Shown: positions 25,491 to 34,516, counted from the first letter of the stretch. The stretch is 39,846 bases of DNA from Clostridia bacterium (GCA_017463665.1 JAFTOT010000065.1:1-39846); one strand, 5' to 3'. Numbers and translations: made by a program. The notes: a model not told the origin generated them from the sequence alone.

Positions 25491-26594
25491 ATGACACAGA
25501 TGAAACCTTCCGAGCAGGGCGGCATGCCTGCCTCGGAGCAGTCATATATCAAACCGCTTGCCCAGAAAAAGTCGGTTACCTACACGAAAACGGTCGCGTT
25601 GCTTGTGATCGTTCTTTTGTTGTCGCTCACTGTGCTGCTGGGGATGTTTGCGGTGATGCACTACCGCAGCAATGAAAATGCCAAGGCGATTGCCGCGCTC
25701 GAGTCGCAGCTCGCCGAGCAGCGTTTGCTCAAAGAGATCGCAGAGGCTGCAGCCACCGCGATCCGACCGATCGACGAGCCGCAGATCGACCACGCGGCAA
25801 GCACCGCAGAGACCAAGAGCATTGCGGGCATTAACAGCGCATATGCGATCTTGATTGACATGGATAAAAACGAGGTCGTTGCATCCAAAAACGGGAATGA
25901 CAAGATCTTTCCCGCCTCCATGACCAAGGTGATGACGTTGATCGTAGCGGCAGAGCATATTACCGATCTTGACGAGCTGTTTACCTTTGATTATACCATT
26001 ACCGATCCTGCGTATGAGGCGGGTGCGAGTGTCGCGGGCTTCCTCGCGGGGGAGAGCGTTTCCATGCGCGACATCCTGTACGGTGTAGCGCTGCCCTCGG
26101 GAGCGGACGCGACCACGGCGGTTGCCATCAAGGTTGCGGGTTCGGAGGCGGCATTTGCCGAGCTGATGAACCAAAAGGCGGCAGAGATGGGACTGACGAA
26201 CACGCATTTTGTCAATGCCAGCGGTCTGCACGACCGCGATCATTATTCCACGCCGCATGAGATCGCGATCATCATGGAATACGCCATGCAGATCCCGCTG
26301 CTCTCCGAGATCCTGTCTACGTATCAGTATACCACCGCTGCGACCGCACAGCATCCCGAGGGGATACTCCTGACCAGTACGACTTTCAGTCGTATGTACG
26401 GCAACGAGTCCGGCAACTGTACCGTGCTCGCGGGCAAGACAGGCTACACGCCCGAGGCGGGACAGTGCCTGGTCACGATGGCAGAGACGCCGGACGGCAG
26501 ACAGTACGTTTTGGTGACGGCATCCGCGTCGGGCACCTATGCGCCCGTGTACGATGCGATCGACATTTACAAAAAGTACATTCCCGAAGTGTAA
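25491..26594 (+). CDS. Membrane-anchored D-Ala-D-Ala carboxypeptidase (DacF/S11 type)
   Basis: A 367-residue serine peptidase that trims the last D-Ala from cell wall peptides. A cytoplasmic tail of about 33 residues precedes one membrane span (VALLVIVLLLSLTVLLGMF), then a short coil (AKAIAALESQLAEQRLLKEI) and the catalytic domain outside the cell. Active-site motifs: SMTK with nucleophile S143 and K146, and KTG at 316-318. The second motif, normally SxN, is S203-G-A205 (LPSGADA). There is no C-terminal PBP5-like domain or second anchor. ATG at 25491 is chosen because AGGAGA lies at 25481-25486; ATG 25461 would start only some five bases from the transcript start. Confidence 0.9.
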   Translation: MTQMKPSEQGGMPASEQSYIKPLAQKKSVTYTKTVALLVIVLLLSLTVLLGMFAVMHYRSNENAKAIAALESQLAEQRLLKEIAEAAATAIRPIDEPQIDHAASTAETKSIAGINSAYAILIDMDKNEVVASKNGNDKIFPASMTKVMTLIVAAEHITDLDELFTFDYTITDPAYEAGASVAGFLAGESVSMRDILYGVALPSGADATTAVAIKVAGSEAAFAELMNQKAAEMGLTNTHFVNASGLHDRDHYSTPHEIAIIMEYAMQIPLLSEILSTYQYTTAATAQHPEGILLTSTTFSRMYGNESGNCTVLAGKTGYTPEAGQCLVTMAETPDGRQYVLVTASASGTYAPVYDAIDIYKKYIPEV

Positions 26595-26651
26595 TGTCGC
26601 GTTTTCAATTTGGGGCGAAATCAACTGCAAAGGTTTGCACTGAATTTCATA

Positions 26652-26680
26652 TTGCAAATTTGTTTATTTTTCTGTATTCT
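26652..26680 (+). promoter_or_regulatory. Probable promoter of the first sialidase-fold lipoprotein
   Basis: TTGCAA at 26652-26657, 17-base spacer, TATTCT at 26675-26680, with TG just before the -10. The long leader to the ATG at 26813 shows no other recognisable element, and there is no clear terminator for the preceding gene. Confidence 0.5.
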
Positions 26681-26812
26681 ATGAGTAGGGAAAAACCAAA
26701 CATATGCAATCTGCACAGAGTCTGTGGTTTTTGCCGCGGGCTCTTTTGCCTTTGCCGCGCCGGGCGGTAAGCAGCAGAGAGCACAGCAAATTCAATCATT
26801 TCGGAGGGAAAC

Positions 26813-28744
26813 ATGAAGACAAAAATTCGCGCAGCAGCAGCTATACTGGCGGCTTTAACGCTGTTTTCGATGGCATCCTGCGACGGCACGACCACGCCGC
26901 CGGACACGTCCGCCGAGAGCACCTCTTCGGTTCCGGTCACCACTGCGGAACCTGCACCGGAAGGCGTTACCGAGCTGCTTTCGATCAAGGAGCTGAATAC
27001 AAACAGCGAAGTGGGCAGCCACGCCGAGGATAATTACAAGACGGCATCCATGGAGATTAATTTCCGTGAGACGGTCGATCTGCGTTCTTCCAACACCGGC
27101 TTTAATCGCTATGACAATGCGTATTATCCCCGCGTCAAGAAGATCAACGAGAATCTGTATCTGCTTCTGTTTATGCACGGCGAGCTCGGCCCGCATCTCT
27201 ACTATGCGACCAGTACCGACGGCGTGAGATGGAATCCCCCACAGATCCTCTTCAACAATGCGGAAGATGATAAGGTGATCTCGTACACCGACGGACCGCT
27301 TGCGGGTACGACCGACCGCTACTGCGCGACCAATGCGGACGCATGCGTGCTGGATAACGGCGAGATCCTCTGCGTCTACGCGGTTCGCCCGAACAAGGGC
27401 TATCACGATTATCCCGATTATAACGGTCTCTGGATGCGCCGCGGTACTGTAAAGGGCAACAAGGGTCTGATCGAATGGTCGGAGCCCGAAAAGATCTACA
27501 ACGGTCACGCGTGGGAGCCCTATATCTGGCAGCGCGACAACGGACAGGTCGAGATCTACTGGACCAGTATCGTTGCCTACGCTACGATGTACGGCTTTGA
27601 CGAAGAAAAGCGTTCGACCTGTACGATGATGATCGTGTCGAATGACAACGGTGAAAACTGGACGCCGAACATTCAGCCGGGCGACAAGAACAACTATGTC
27701 GCAACCCGTATCTATCAGGAATACATCGGCAAAAAGGTTCCGTTCGGCGACTATACCGAGGCAGTGCCGTACTTCGGCGGTCAGATGCCCTGCGTTACCA
27801 AGCTGTACAACGGCAAGACCATGATCGCGCTGGAGATACAGCAGCTCGATAAGACCTTTGATATTTCCTATGCGGTCAGCGAAGCGGACGGCGTATGGAA
27901 GGAGCTCGGACTTCTGGAAGAGGGACCCGACAACTCCGTGCGCAGCACCTTTGACGGCGCGTCGCCGTATCTGGCATGCTTCCCCTCGGGCGAGGTATAT
28001 ATGACGTATACCAAGGGCAGAGATCTGTACTATAAGCTCGGTGCCCCCGACGGCAGCGAGGTAGCAGAGGTCGGACAGTATGCAGCTCCCGGCACCTATG
28101 GCTTCTGGGGCTCCTGCGAGCTGGTCGGCAGCCACGAGGTCATCACTGCGGCACAGAATAAGGTCGGCGAGCTTCACGGCATTCAGCTTGTACATTCCTA
28201 TCTCAACCACCGTACCAATGCGCCGAAGACTGCGGTCAAGGTGGACGGCTATACCGAGGATTGGACGGACAACACCGATGCGCTCTTTGTCGGCAGCGAT
28301 TCGCAGGCACAGATCACGCTGCGCACCGCACACGACGATGAGAATATTTACTTCCTGATCTCCCGTTTGGATTATCAGCTGACATCGGACGATACCGCTA
28401 CGATCCGTATTGCGAACGGTGAAAAGACCTATTACCGCATCGTGGTGGGCATGGACGGCACCGCAACGCTCTCGTATGTAGAGGGCGGCTTTGCCAAGAA
28501 GCAGGATGTACAGATCGCATCGGCTGTAAAGGTACTCGGAACCATAGACGATAACAAGGGTACCGATGAGGGTGCAGTATTTGAGATCGCCGTGCCGAAA
28601 TCGGCAGTAGGACTCAATGGCGCAAGCGCTATGCAGGTTCGCCCCGAGCTGGTCAACAGCGATGGCAACGGTAAGATCACAGACTCTCTCACCGACGTCA
28701 GCGCCAACAACACCGCGCTCTGGCCCTCGATCGCTCTGAACTGA
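26813..28744 (+). CDS. Sialidase-fold surface lipoprotein, paralogue 1
   Basis: A 643-residue lipoprotein with lipobox SMASC (C23). A short Thr/Ser-rich linker (about 24-50) leads to a long domain (about 55-470) with the look of a six-bladed sialidase-type propeller: YYPRVKKI near the start, an Asp-box SNDNGENWTPN, and a shorter one in STDGVRWNP. Conserved blocks include TDGPLAGTTDRY, CVYAVRPNKGYHDY, WEPYIWQRDNGQVEIYW and VPYFGGQMPC. The last 165 residues (from VDGYTEDWTDNTDAL) resemble a CBM9/DOMON-like sandwich. It would sit outside the cell and probably binds or cleaves a glycan; substrate and activity are unknown. GGAGG precedes the start. Two close paralogues follow, each with its own terminator and promoter. 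Confidence 0.75.
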   Translation: MKTKIRAAAAILAALTLFSMASCDGTTTPPDTSAESTSSVPVTTAEPAPEGVTELLSIKELNTNSEVGSHAEDNYKTASMEINFRETVDLRSSNTGFNRYDNAYYPRVKKINENLYLLLFMHGELGPHLYYATSTDGVRWNPPQILFNNAEDDKVISYTDGPLAGTTDRYCATNADACVLDNGEILCVYAVRPNKGYHDYPDYNGLWMRRGTVKGNKGLIEWSEPEKIYNGHAWEPYIWQRDNGQVEIYWTSIVAYATMYGFDEEKRSTCTMMIVSNDNGENWTPNIQPGDKNNYVATRIYQEYIGKKVPFGDYTEAVPYFGGQMPCVTKLYNGKTMIALEIQQLDKTFDISYAVSEADGVWKELGLLEEGPDNSVRSTFDGASPYLACFPSGEVYMTYTKGRDLYYKLGAPDGSEVAEVGQYAAPGTYGFWGSCELVGSHEVITAAQNKVGELHGIQLVHSYLNHRTNAPKTAVKVDGYTEDWTDNTDALFVGSDSQAQITLRTAHDDENIYFLISRLDYQLTSDDTATIRIANGEKTYYRIVVGMDGTATLSYVEGGFAKKQDVQIASAVKVLGTIDDNKGTDEGAVFEIAVPKSAVGLNGASAMQVRPELVNSDGNGKITDSLTDVSANNTALWPSIALN

Positions 28745-28773
28745 TCCCCTTTATCTCGGATAATTGCAAGATA

Positions 28774-28805
28774 AAAATCGCGTCTGTTTCGGACGCGATT
28801 TTTAT
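28774..28805 (+). terminator. Terminator after paralogue 1
   Basis: ATCGCGTC (28777-28784) pairs with GACGCGAT (28792-28799), flanked by an A-run and a T-run. Confidence 0.85.
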
Positions 28806-28826
28806 ATTTTCTTTCTCCTTGCCTTG

Positions 28827-28835
28827 TGATATACT
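28827..28835 (+). promoter_or_regulatory. Extended -10 promoter of paralogue 2
   Basis: TGATATACT at 28827-28835 inside TTGTGATATACT, the same twelve bases found before paralogue 3 (31174-31185). No good -35 box is visible. Confidence 0.55.
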
Positions 28836-28901
28836 ATAACAAAAGATTTGCAAATTCCAATACTTTTTTTGTGCTATTTGAAACAAAAAGGAGAAAATGT
28901 G

Positions 28902-31112
28902 ATGCGAAAAGGGATACGTTTTTTGACGGTAGTGAGCGTTATGCTTTTGGCATTTGCTTTGGCGGCTTGCGAGGGTACGGAGCCTGTTGAGACGAATGCA
29001 TCGGTAACGACCACGGTACCCGCCGAAACTACAGCGCTTGTTGAAACTACAGTGACTGTTATAACCACAGCACCCGTGACAACGGCAGCACCCGTGACAA
29101 CGGCAGCACCCGTAACAACGGCAACACCCGTGACAACGACAGTGCCCGTGACAACGACAGTGCCCGTGACAACGGCAGTGCCCGTGACAACGACAGTGCC
29201 CGTGACAACGACAGTGCCCGTGACAACGACAGCACCCGTGACAACGACAGCGCCCGTGACAACGGCAGCACCCGTGACAACGGCGGCACCCGTGACGACA
29301 GCGGCAACGACCGCGCCCGCACCCGCTGCGCCGAGCAGCGGCACAACGGAGCTGCTTTCCATTAAGGAACTAAACACAAACAGCACGGACGGCAGCCACG
29401 CCGAGGATGATTTCAAGACTGCGTCGCTCGAGATCAACTATCGCGAATCGCTGGAGCTTCGCTCGGAAAACACCGGCTCTGCACGCTATGACAAGGCATG
29501 GTATCCCCGTATCAAAAAGGTCAATGACGATCTGTATGTGATGTTCTTTATGTACAGCCAGTACGGTCAGCACCTCTACTGGACAACCAGTAAAGACGGT
29601 CAAAACTGGGGCACACCGCAGGTATTCTGGAATTCTGCCGACCATAAGTTCACCTACACCGACGGCCCGCTTGCGGGAACCGATGACCGTTATTACGCGG
29701 TCAACGCGGATGCCTGCGTCCTCGACAACGGCGATATCCTCTGCGTATACGCGGTACGCCCGAACAAGGGGTATGCATCGGATGCGTATACCGACTTAAA
29801 CGGTCTTTGGATGTGCCGTGGTACGGTGAAAAACGGTCAGATCATCTGGTCGGCAGAGCAGAAGATCTATACAGGACATCTTTGGGAGCCCTTCATTTGG
29901 CAGCGTCCCGACGGGCAGGTCGAGATCTATTGGTCGAGCATCGTCGGCTATGTGGAGCTGTACGGCTTTGATAAGGACAAGCGCTCGACCTGTACAACGA
30001 TGATCGTATCCAATGACAACGGCAAGACCTGGACGCCGAATATTCAGCCGGGGGCGCAAAGCTACGTGGCAACGCGCATCTTCCAGCAGGCGATCGGCAA
30101 CAAGGTGCCGTACGGTGACTACACCGAGGCGGTGCCCTATTTCGGCGGACAGATGCCTTCCGCAGTCCAGCTATACAACGGCAAGACGCTGCTTGCCGTT
30201 GAGGTGCAGGACTTGGCCAAGGATTTCCACATCTCGCTGGGTATCAGTGAGGAGGGTGGCAGATGGGAAGAGATCGATCTGCTTGGAACCGGTCCCTCCG
30301 CGATGATGCCAAATCTGTTTGACGGCGGCGCGCCCTATCTTGCGCGCTTCCCCTCGGGCGAAGTCTATCTGACCTATACTGCAAGCTCCAAGCTGATGGG
30401 CAGAATGGTCAGCCCTGACGGCACGAAGGTGGACAACATGGCAAGCATTGCGTGTGAGGGCGTTACCGGATCGTGGGGCTCGACCGAGGTGGTCGGCAGC
30501 CATGAGGTCATCGTTGCTTCGTCGAGCAAGGTGGGCGAACTTCGCGGAATTCATCTGGTACACGCTTACCTCAATCACCGCATCAATGCGCCCAAAGCTA
30601 CCGTTTTTGCAGACGGCTATACCGACGATTGGGCAGGGAATACCGATGCGCTCTTTATCGGCAGCGAGTCGCAGGCACAGATCACCCTGCGTGTCGCGCA
30701 TGACGATGCCAATGTGTATTTCCTCGTTTCCCGTCTGGACAACTGCCTGACGAGCAAGGATCTCGTGTCGGTGCAGATCGCAGACGGCGCCAAGAGCTAT
30801 TATCAGGTGCTCATCAACATGGATGGTTCCACCGCCATCACGAAGATCGGCACGACCAGCGAGACGATCTCCACGGATATCAAGGCGGCTGTGAAGCTGT
30901 TTGGCACCGTGGACAACACAGCCGATACCGATGAGGGCGCGGTCTTTGAGATCGCCGTTCCGAAATCGCTGGTAGGTCTTAGCGGTAAGGACTCTTTCGC
31001 GATCCGACCGAGGCTCGCCAATGCGGATACGGGCGCGGCGAAGATGGATACGCTCACGGGCGCGACTTCAAACGAGACCGCGCGCTGGCCTTCCGTCGTA
31101 CTGGATTCATAA
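28902..31112 (+). CDS. Sialidase-fold surface lipoprotein, paralogue 2, with Thr-Pro repeat stalk
   Basis: A 736-residue lipoprotein: lipobox ALAAC (C23), then a stalk of about 130 residues made of Thr, Pro, Val and Ala, with thirteen PVTT repeats at a six-residue period, and then the same two-domain body as paralogue 1 (ELLSIKELNTNS, YPRIKKV, TDGPLAGTDDRYYAVNADAC, SNDNGKTWTPN, WEPFIWQRPDGQVEIYW, and the end domain from DGYTDDWAGNTDALF). It is the most diverged of the three in the propeller part. The stalk may be O-glycosylated and hold the domains away from the wall, which is inference. ATG at 28902 follows AAAGGAG at eight bases. Confidence 0.75.
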   Translation: MRKGIRFLTVVSVMLLAFALAACEGTEPVETNASVTTTVPAETTALVETTVTVITTAPVTTAAPVTTAAPVTTATPVTTTVPVTTTVPVTTAVPVTTTVPVTTTVPVTTTAPVTTTAPVTTAAPVTTAAPVTTAATTAPAPAAPSSGTTELLSIKELNTNSTDGSHAEDDFKTASLEINYRESLELRSENTGSARYDKAWYPRIKKVNDDLYVMFFMYSQYGQHLYWTTSKDGQNWGTPQVFWNSADHKFTYTDGPLAGTDDRYYAVNADACVLDNGDILCVYAVRPNKGYASDAYTDLNGLWMCRGTVKNGQIIWSAEQKIYTGHLWEPFIWQRPDGQVEIYWSSIVGYVELYGFDKDKRSTCTTMIVSNDNGKTWTPNIQPGAQSYVATRIFQQAIGNKVPYGDYTEAVPYFGGQMPSAVQLYNGKTLLAVEVQDLAKDFHISLGISEEGGRWEEIDLLGTGPSAMMPNLFDGGAPYLARFPSGEVYLTYTASSKLMGRMVSPDGTKVDNMASIACEGVTGSWGSTEVVGSHEVIVASSSKVGELRGIHLVHAYLNHRINAPKATVFADGYTDDWAGNTDALFIGSESQAQITLRVAHDDANVYFLVSRLDNCLTSKDLVSVQIADGAKSYYQVLINMDGSTAITKIGTTSETISTDIKAAVKLFGTVDNTADTDEGAVFEIAVPKSLVGLSGKDSFAIRPRLANADTGAAKMDTLTGATSNETARWPSVVLDS
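29070..29303 (+). repeat. 18-bp tandem repeat coding the PVTT stalk (13 units)
   Basis: Units of the form GCACCCGTGACAACGGCA repeat thirteen times with small changes, mostly in the Ala/Val/Thr codons between PVTT blocks. The high identity between units at DNA level points to recent expansion by slippage or unequal exchange. Confidence 0.92.
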
Positions 31113-31123
31113 AAGTAAGGTAA

Positions 31124-31154
31124 AAATCGCACTGGAAAACAGTGCGATTTTTTA
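31124..31154 (+). terminator. Terminator after paralogue 2
   Basis: AAATCGCACT (31124-31133) pairs with AGTGCGATTT (31141-31150) and a T-run follows. Confidence 0.88.
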
Positions 31155-31176
31155 TATTTCCACAGAAAAGCATTTG

Positions 31177-31185
31177 TGATATACT
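31177..31185 (+). promoter_or_regulatory. Extended -10 promoter of paralogue 3
   Basis: TGATATACT at 31177-31185, within TTGTGATATACT as before paralogue 2. A weak -35 candidate (TTTCCA) lies 17 bases upstream. Confidence 0.55.
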
Positions 31186-31256
31186 GATGATAAAATACAA
31201 GCAAGTGCGGATGCTTTTGCGGCATTTGGAAAAACACATGCGGAGAGGATGTACAT

Positions 31257-33542
31257 ATGAAAATGTTCCGAATCCTGGCGGCGGCCGCAGTTCTGCCCCT
31301 GCTGCTTTCGTTTACGGCGTGTGACGGGAAGGCGCCCGCCGCGACTACTATGTCGGTGACCACCGCATCGGTAACGACTGCGGCTCCCGAGACTACGGCA
31401 GTTTCCGAGACTACGGCAGCCGTACCCGAGACCACTGCGGTTCCCGAAACGACGGTCGTGACGACCACTGCGGCACCCGAAACGACAGCGGTGCCTGTTA
31501 CCAACGGGGCGACCGCCGCGGCGATCACCACTGCCGCTGCGCCGTCGGTAACGACTACAACTACAACCGCAACTACCACTGCGGCTGCAACGGAGGTACC
31601 TGTGACTACGACTGCAACGACCACTGCCGCCGCCACGGCACCTGCAGAGACTACGGCTCCTGTGACCACTGCCGTTACCACGACTCCCGTAACTACGACA
31701 GCTCCCGCGACTACGGCTCCCGTAACGACGGCACCTGCCGAGACGACTGCGCCCGAGGTGCAGGTCTCCGAGCTGCTTTCGATCAAGGAGCTGAATACAA
31801 GCAGCGAGGTGGGCAGCCATGCCGAGGATGACTACAGAACGGCGTCCATAGAGATCAACTTCCGCGAGACGGTCGATCTCCGCTCCGCTACGACCGGGTA
31901 CAGCCGCTACGATAACGCATATTATCCCCGTGTCAAGAAGATCAGAGATGACCTGTATCTCCTTCTCTATATGTACGGCAGCCTCGGTCCGCATCTTTAC
32001 TGGTCCACCAGCACCGACGGCGTGAAATGGAATGCACCGCAGGTCCTGTTTGACAACCGCACCTCCGACAAGGTCATCACCTATACCGACGGACCGCTTG
32101 CGGGTACCACAGACCGCTACTGCGCGACGGGCGCGGATGCCTGCGTGCTGGATAACGGCGACATCCTGTGCGTATACGCGGTGCGACCGAACAAGGGTTA
32201 TCACGATTACCCCGACTACAGCGGTCTCTGGATGCGCCGCGGTACGGTAAAGGCAAACGGCACGGTCATGTGGGGCGCGCCCGAGAAGATCTACACCGGT
32301 CACACGTGGGAGCCTTATATCCGACAGGATGACAACGGACAGGTCGAGATCTACTGGACGAGTATCGTTGCCTACGCCACGATGTACGGTTTTGACGTGG
32401 ATAAGCGCTCGACCTGCACCATGCAGATCGTTTCCAAGGACAACGGTGAAAACTGGACGCCGAATATTCAGGCGGGCGACAAGAACAACTATGTTGCGAC
32501 GCGCGTTTATCAGGAGTATATCGGCAATAAGGTGCCCTACGGCAACTATAAAGAATCGGTTCCCTACTTCGGCGGGCAGATGCCCTGCGTTACCCAGCTG
32601 TACAACGGCAAGCTGATGATCTCGCTGGAGGTACAGCAGCTCGACCAGAGCTTTGATATCTCCTACGCGGTCAGCGAGGCGGACGGCGTATGGAAGGAGC
32701 TCGGACTTTTAGAAGAAGGCCCCGATACCTCGGTGCGCAGTACCTTTGACGGTGCGTCGCCCTATCTCTCGTGCTTCCCCTCGGGCGAGGTATACTTGAC
32801 CTACGGCGACAATAAGAATCTGAAGTACAAGCTCGGCGCGCCCGACGGCAGTGAGGTCGCTGCCAAGGGAGAGCTTGCAGCGCCCGGCACCTACGGCGTA
32901 TGGGGTTCCTGCGAGCTGCTCGGCAGCCACGAGATGCTCAACGTGGCGCATAACAAGGTAGACGGCAAGTACGGCGTACAGTTGACACATGCTTATCTGA
33001 ACCATCGCACCAACGCGCCCAAAACCACTATCCAAGTGGACGGTTATACCAACGATTGGACGGATAATACCGACGCGCTCTTTGTCGGCAGCCAGTCGCA
33101 GGCGCAGATCACCCTGCGCACGGCACACGATGACGAGAATGTATATTTCCTGGTTTCCCGTTTGGACAATTATCTGATGACGGGCGATACCGCTACCATT
33201 CTCATTGCGGACGGCGAGGACTCCTACTATCGCATGGTGTTCGGCATCGACGGCACCGTGACCGTCACACGCGTCAGCGGAAAAACTTCCAAGAAGATCG
33301 ACGCAGATGTGCAGGTAGCTGTGAAACTGTTCGGAACGGTAGACGATAACAGCGATACCGACGAGGGCATGCTCCTTGAGATCGCGGTACCGAAAGCAGC
33401 GGTAGGACTCGCCGACAAGACTTCTTTCCGCGTTTGCCCCATGCTCGCCAATAAGGATAAAGACGGCAGCAGTGCGGTCATGGATACCATGACCGTCAGC
33501 ACCGGCAATACCACCTATTGGCCCTCGGTCGTGCTGGATTGA
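31257..33542 (+). CDS. Sialidase-fold surface lipoprotein, paralogue 3, with long Thr-rich stalk
   Basis: A 761-residue lipoprotein: lipobox SFTAC (C22), a Thr/Ala/Pro-rich stalk of about 150 residues (irregular, with TTAAPETTAVPETT-like blocks), then the shared body. It is closer to paralogue 1 than to paralogue 2: YYPRVKKI, TDGPLAGTTDRYCATGADAC, VRPNKGYHDYPDY, WEPYIRQDDNGQVEIYW, SKDNGENWTPN, VPYFGGQMPC, and an end domain from VDGYTNDWTDNTDALF. The Asp-box keeps S-x-D-x-G-x-x-W. The start at 31257 is preceded by GGAGAGG; a second ATG at 31263 is possible. It is followed by repeat copy D and a terminator. Confidence 0.75.
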   Translation: MKMFRILAAAAVLPLLLSFTACDGKAPAATTMSVTTASVTTAAPETTAVSETTAAVPETTAVPETTVVTTTAAPETTAVPVTNGATAAAITTAAAPSVTTTTTTATTTAAATEVPVTTTATTTAAATAPAETTAPVTTAVTTTPVTTTAPATTAPVTTAPAETTAPEVQVSELLSIKELNTSSEVGSHAEDDYRTASIEINFRETVDLRSATTGYSRYDNAYYPRVKKIRDDLYLLLYMYGSLGPHLYWSTSTDGVKWNAPQVLFDNRTSDKVITYTDGPLAGTTDRYCATGADACVLDNGDILCVYAVRPNKGYHDYPDYSGLWMRRGTVKANGTVMWGAPEKIYTGHTWEPYIRQDDNGQVEIYWTSIVAYATMYGFDVDKRSTCTMQIVSKDNGENWTPNIQAGDKNNYVATRVYQEYIGNKVPYGNYKESVPYFGGQMPCVTQLYNGKLMISLEVQQLDQSFDISYAVSEADGVWKELGLLEEGPDTSVRSTFDGASPYLSCFPSGEVYLTYGDNKNLKYKLGAPDGSEVAAKGELAAPGTYGVWGSCELLGSHEMLNVAHNKVDGKYGVQLTHAYLNHRTNAPKTTIQVDGYTNDWTDNTDALFVGSQSQAQITLRTAHDDENVYFLVSRLDNYLMTGDTATILIADGEDSYYRMVFGIDGTVTVTRVSGKTSKKIDADVQVAVKLFGTVDDNSDTDEGMLLEIAVPKAAVGLADKTSFRVCPMLANKDKDGSSAVMDTMTVSTGNTTYWPSVVLD

Positions 33543-33594
33543 GGAGAGAAAAAACGGTATTGTAAATGAAAGGTTAGGCGGTTATGGCAACACC

Positions 33595-33669
33595 GTAGGG
33601 GAGGCGTTTCGCCTCCCGTGAACGCCATGATCGCTTTGTAAACGGCGGGAGGGGAAACCCCTCCTCTAC
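33595..33669. repeat. 75-bp palindromic intergenic element, copy D
   Basis: GTAGGGGAGGCG at 33595 to ACCCCTCCTCTAC at 33669, again with a hairpin in each end (GAGGCGTTTCGCCTCC; GGAGGGGAAACCCCTCC). It lies between paralogue 3 and the terminator at 33722. Confidence 0.85.
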
Positions 33670-33721
33670 AGATTCGTTCGCTGCCGTTACATACGAAACA
33701 ATCATTTTTTGCACAAGTGTA

Positions 33722-33759
33722 AAAAAACCTTGTAAACTCACGAGTTTACAAGGTTTTTT
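33722..33759. terminator. Bidirectional terminator, 18-bp stem
   Basis: AAAAAACCTTGTAAACTC (33722-33739), two-base loop, GAGTTTACAAGGTTTTTT (33742-33759). A-run and T-run make it work on both strands for the convergent paralogue 3 and DUF554 genes. Confidence 0.93.
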
Positions 33760-33772
33760 ACTGCGCAAGGAA

Positions 33773-34516
33773 TTATCCTGCGATCAGATTCCAGAGTCTT
33801 GTCAGCAGGTCGAAGACGATCGGCATGAAGATCGCGGGGAGCATGTTGCCGACCTTGATCTTGGTGATGCCGAGCATGTTTACGCCGATGGCGAAGATGA
33901 GGATCGAACCGGAGAAGGACATCTGCGAGATGACCGCGTCGGTCAGATACGGCTCGATGTACACGCCGAGCAGGGCGATCGCGCCCTGGTATACGAACAC
34001 GGGAACCGCCGAAAACATAATCCCGATGCCCAGCGTGGAGGCAAGCACCATGCCGGTGATGCAGTCGATGATACCTTTGGCAACGAGCGTGGAGTTGTCA
34101 CCGCGGATGCCGTTGTCGAGTGCGCCGACCACTGCCATCGCGCCGACCACGAAAATGAGCGATGCCGTGACCATGCCCTCGGCAAAGGTGGACTTGGAAT
34201 CGCCTTTGACCAGCTTGCGCTGGCAGAAAGCGCCGAAGGTGTCCAGCCGCTTTTCGATATTGATCAGCTCGCCGATCACGGTGCCGAATACCATCGACAG
34301 GATCATGTTGAGCGTATCTTTTGTGCCGAACACGCCGTCCGTCAAGGTGAGCGTTGCGCTGACGGCGCCGCCGATACCGACGAACATAACGATCAGTCCC
34401 ACCGCCTGCAGCAGTGTGTTTTTCAGCCGCTCGGGCAGGAGCTTTTTAAAGAGAAGCCCTGCGAGTGAGCCGACAATGACCAGTATCGCGTTGATGATAG
34501 TTCCCGAAAGTGCCAT
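33773..34516 (-). CDS. DUF554 family membrane protein
   Basis: A 247-residue integral membrane protein with about seven spans. The start MALSGTIINAILVIVGSLAG and the central stretches MILSMVFGTVIGELINIEKR and MFSAVPVFVYQGAIALLG match the DUF554 (YdfK/YqgA) family. Its function is unknown; a transport or signalling role has been proposed for relatives. ATG at 34516 follows AAGAGG. It stands alone on the minus strand between two plus-strand units and has its own promoter, overlapped by a palindrome. Confidence 0.87.
   Translation of the reverse strand: MALSGTIINAILVIVGSLAGLLFKKLLPERLKNTLLQAVGLIVMFVGIGGAVSATLTLTDGVFGTKDTLNMILSMVFGTVIGELINIEKRLDTFGAFCQRKLVKGDSKSTFAEGMVTASLIFVVGAMAVVGALDNGIRGDNSTLVAKGIIDCITGMVLASTLGIGIMFSAVPVFVYQGAIALLGVYIEPYLTDAVISQMSFSGSILIFAIGVNMLGITKIKVGNMLPAIFMPIVFDLLTRLWNLIAG

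Noticed and set aside
29070..29303. CRISPR array
   Set aside because: The repeat is contiguous without spacers and lies in frame within a coding gene; no cas genes are near. The 150-bp repeat at 7501 was rejected as CRISPR for the same reason.
29059..29346. Small minus-strand frame of Leu-Ser-Arg repeats opposite the stalk
   Set aside because: It is simply the other strand of the 18-bp repeat.
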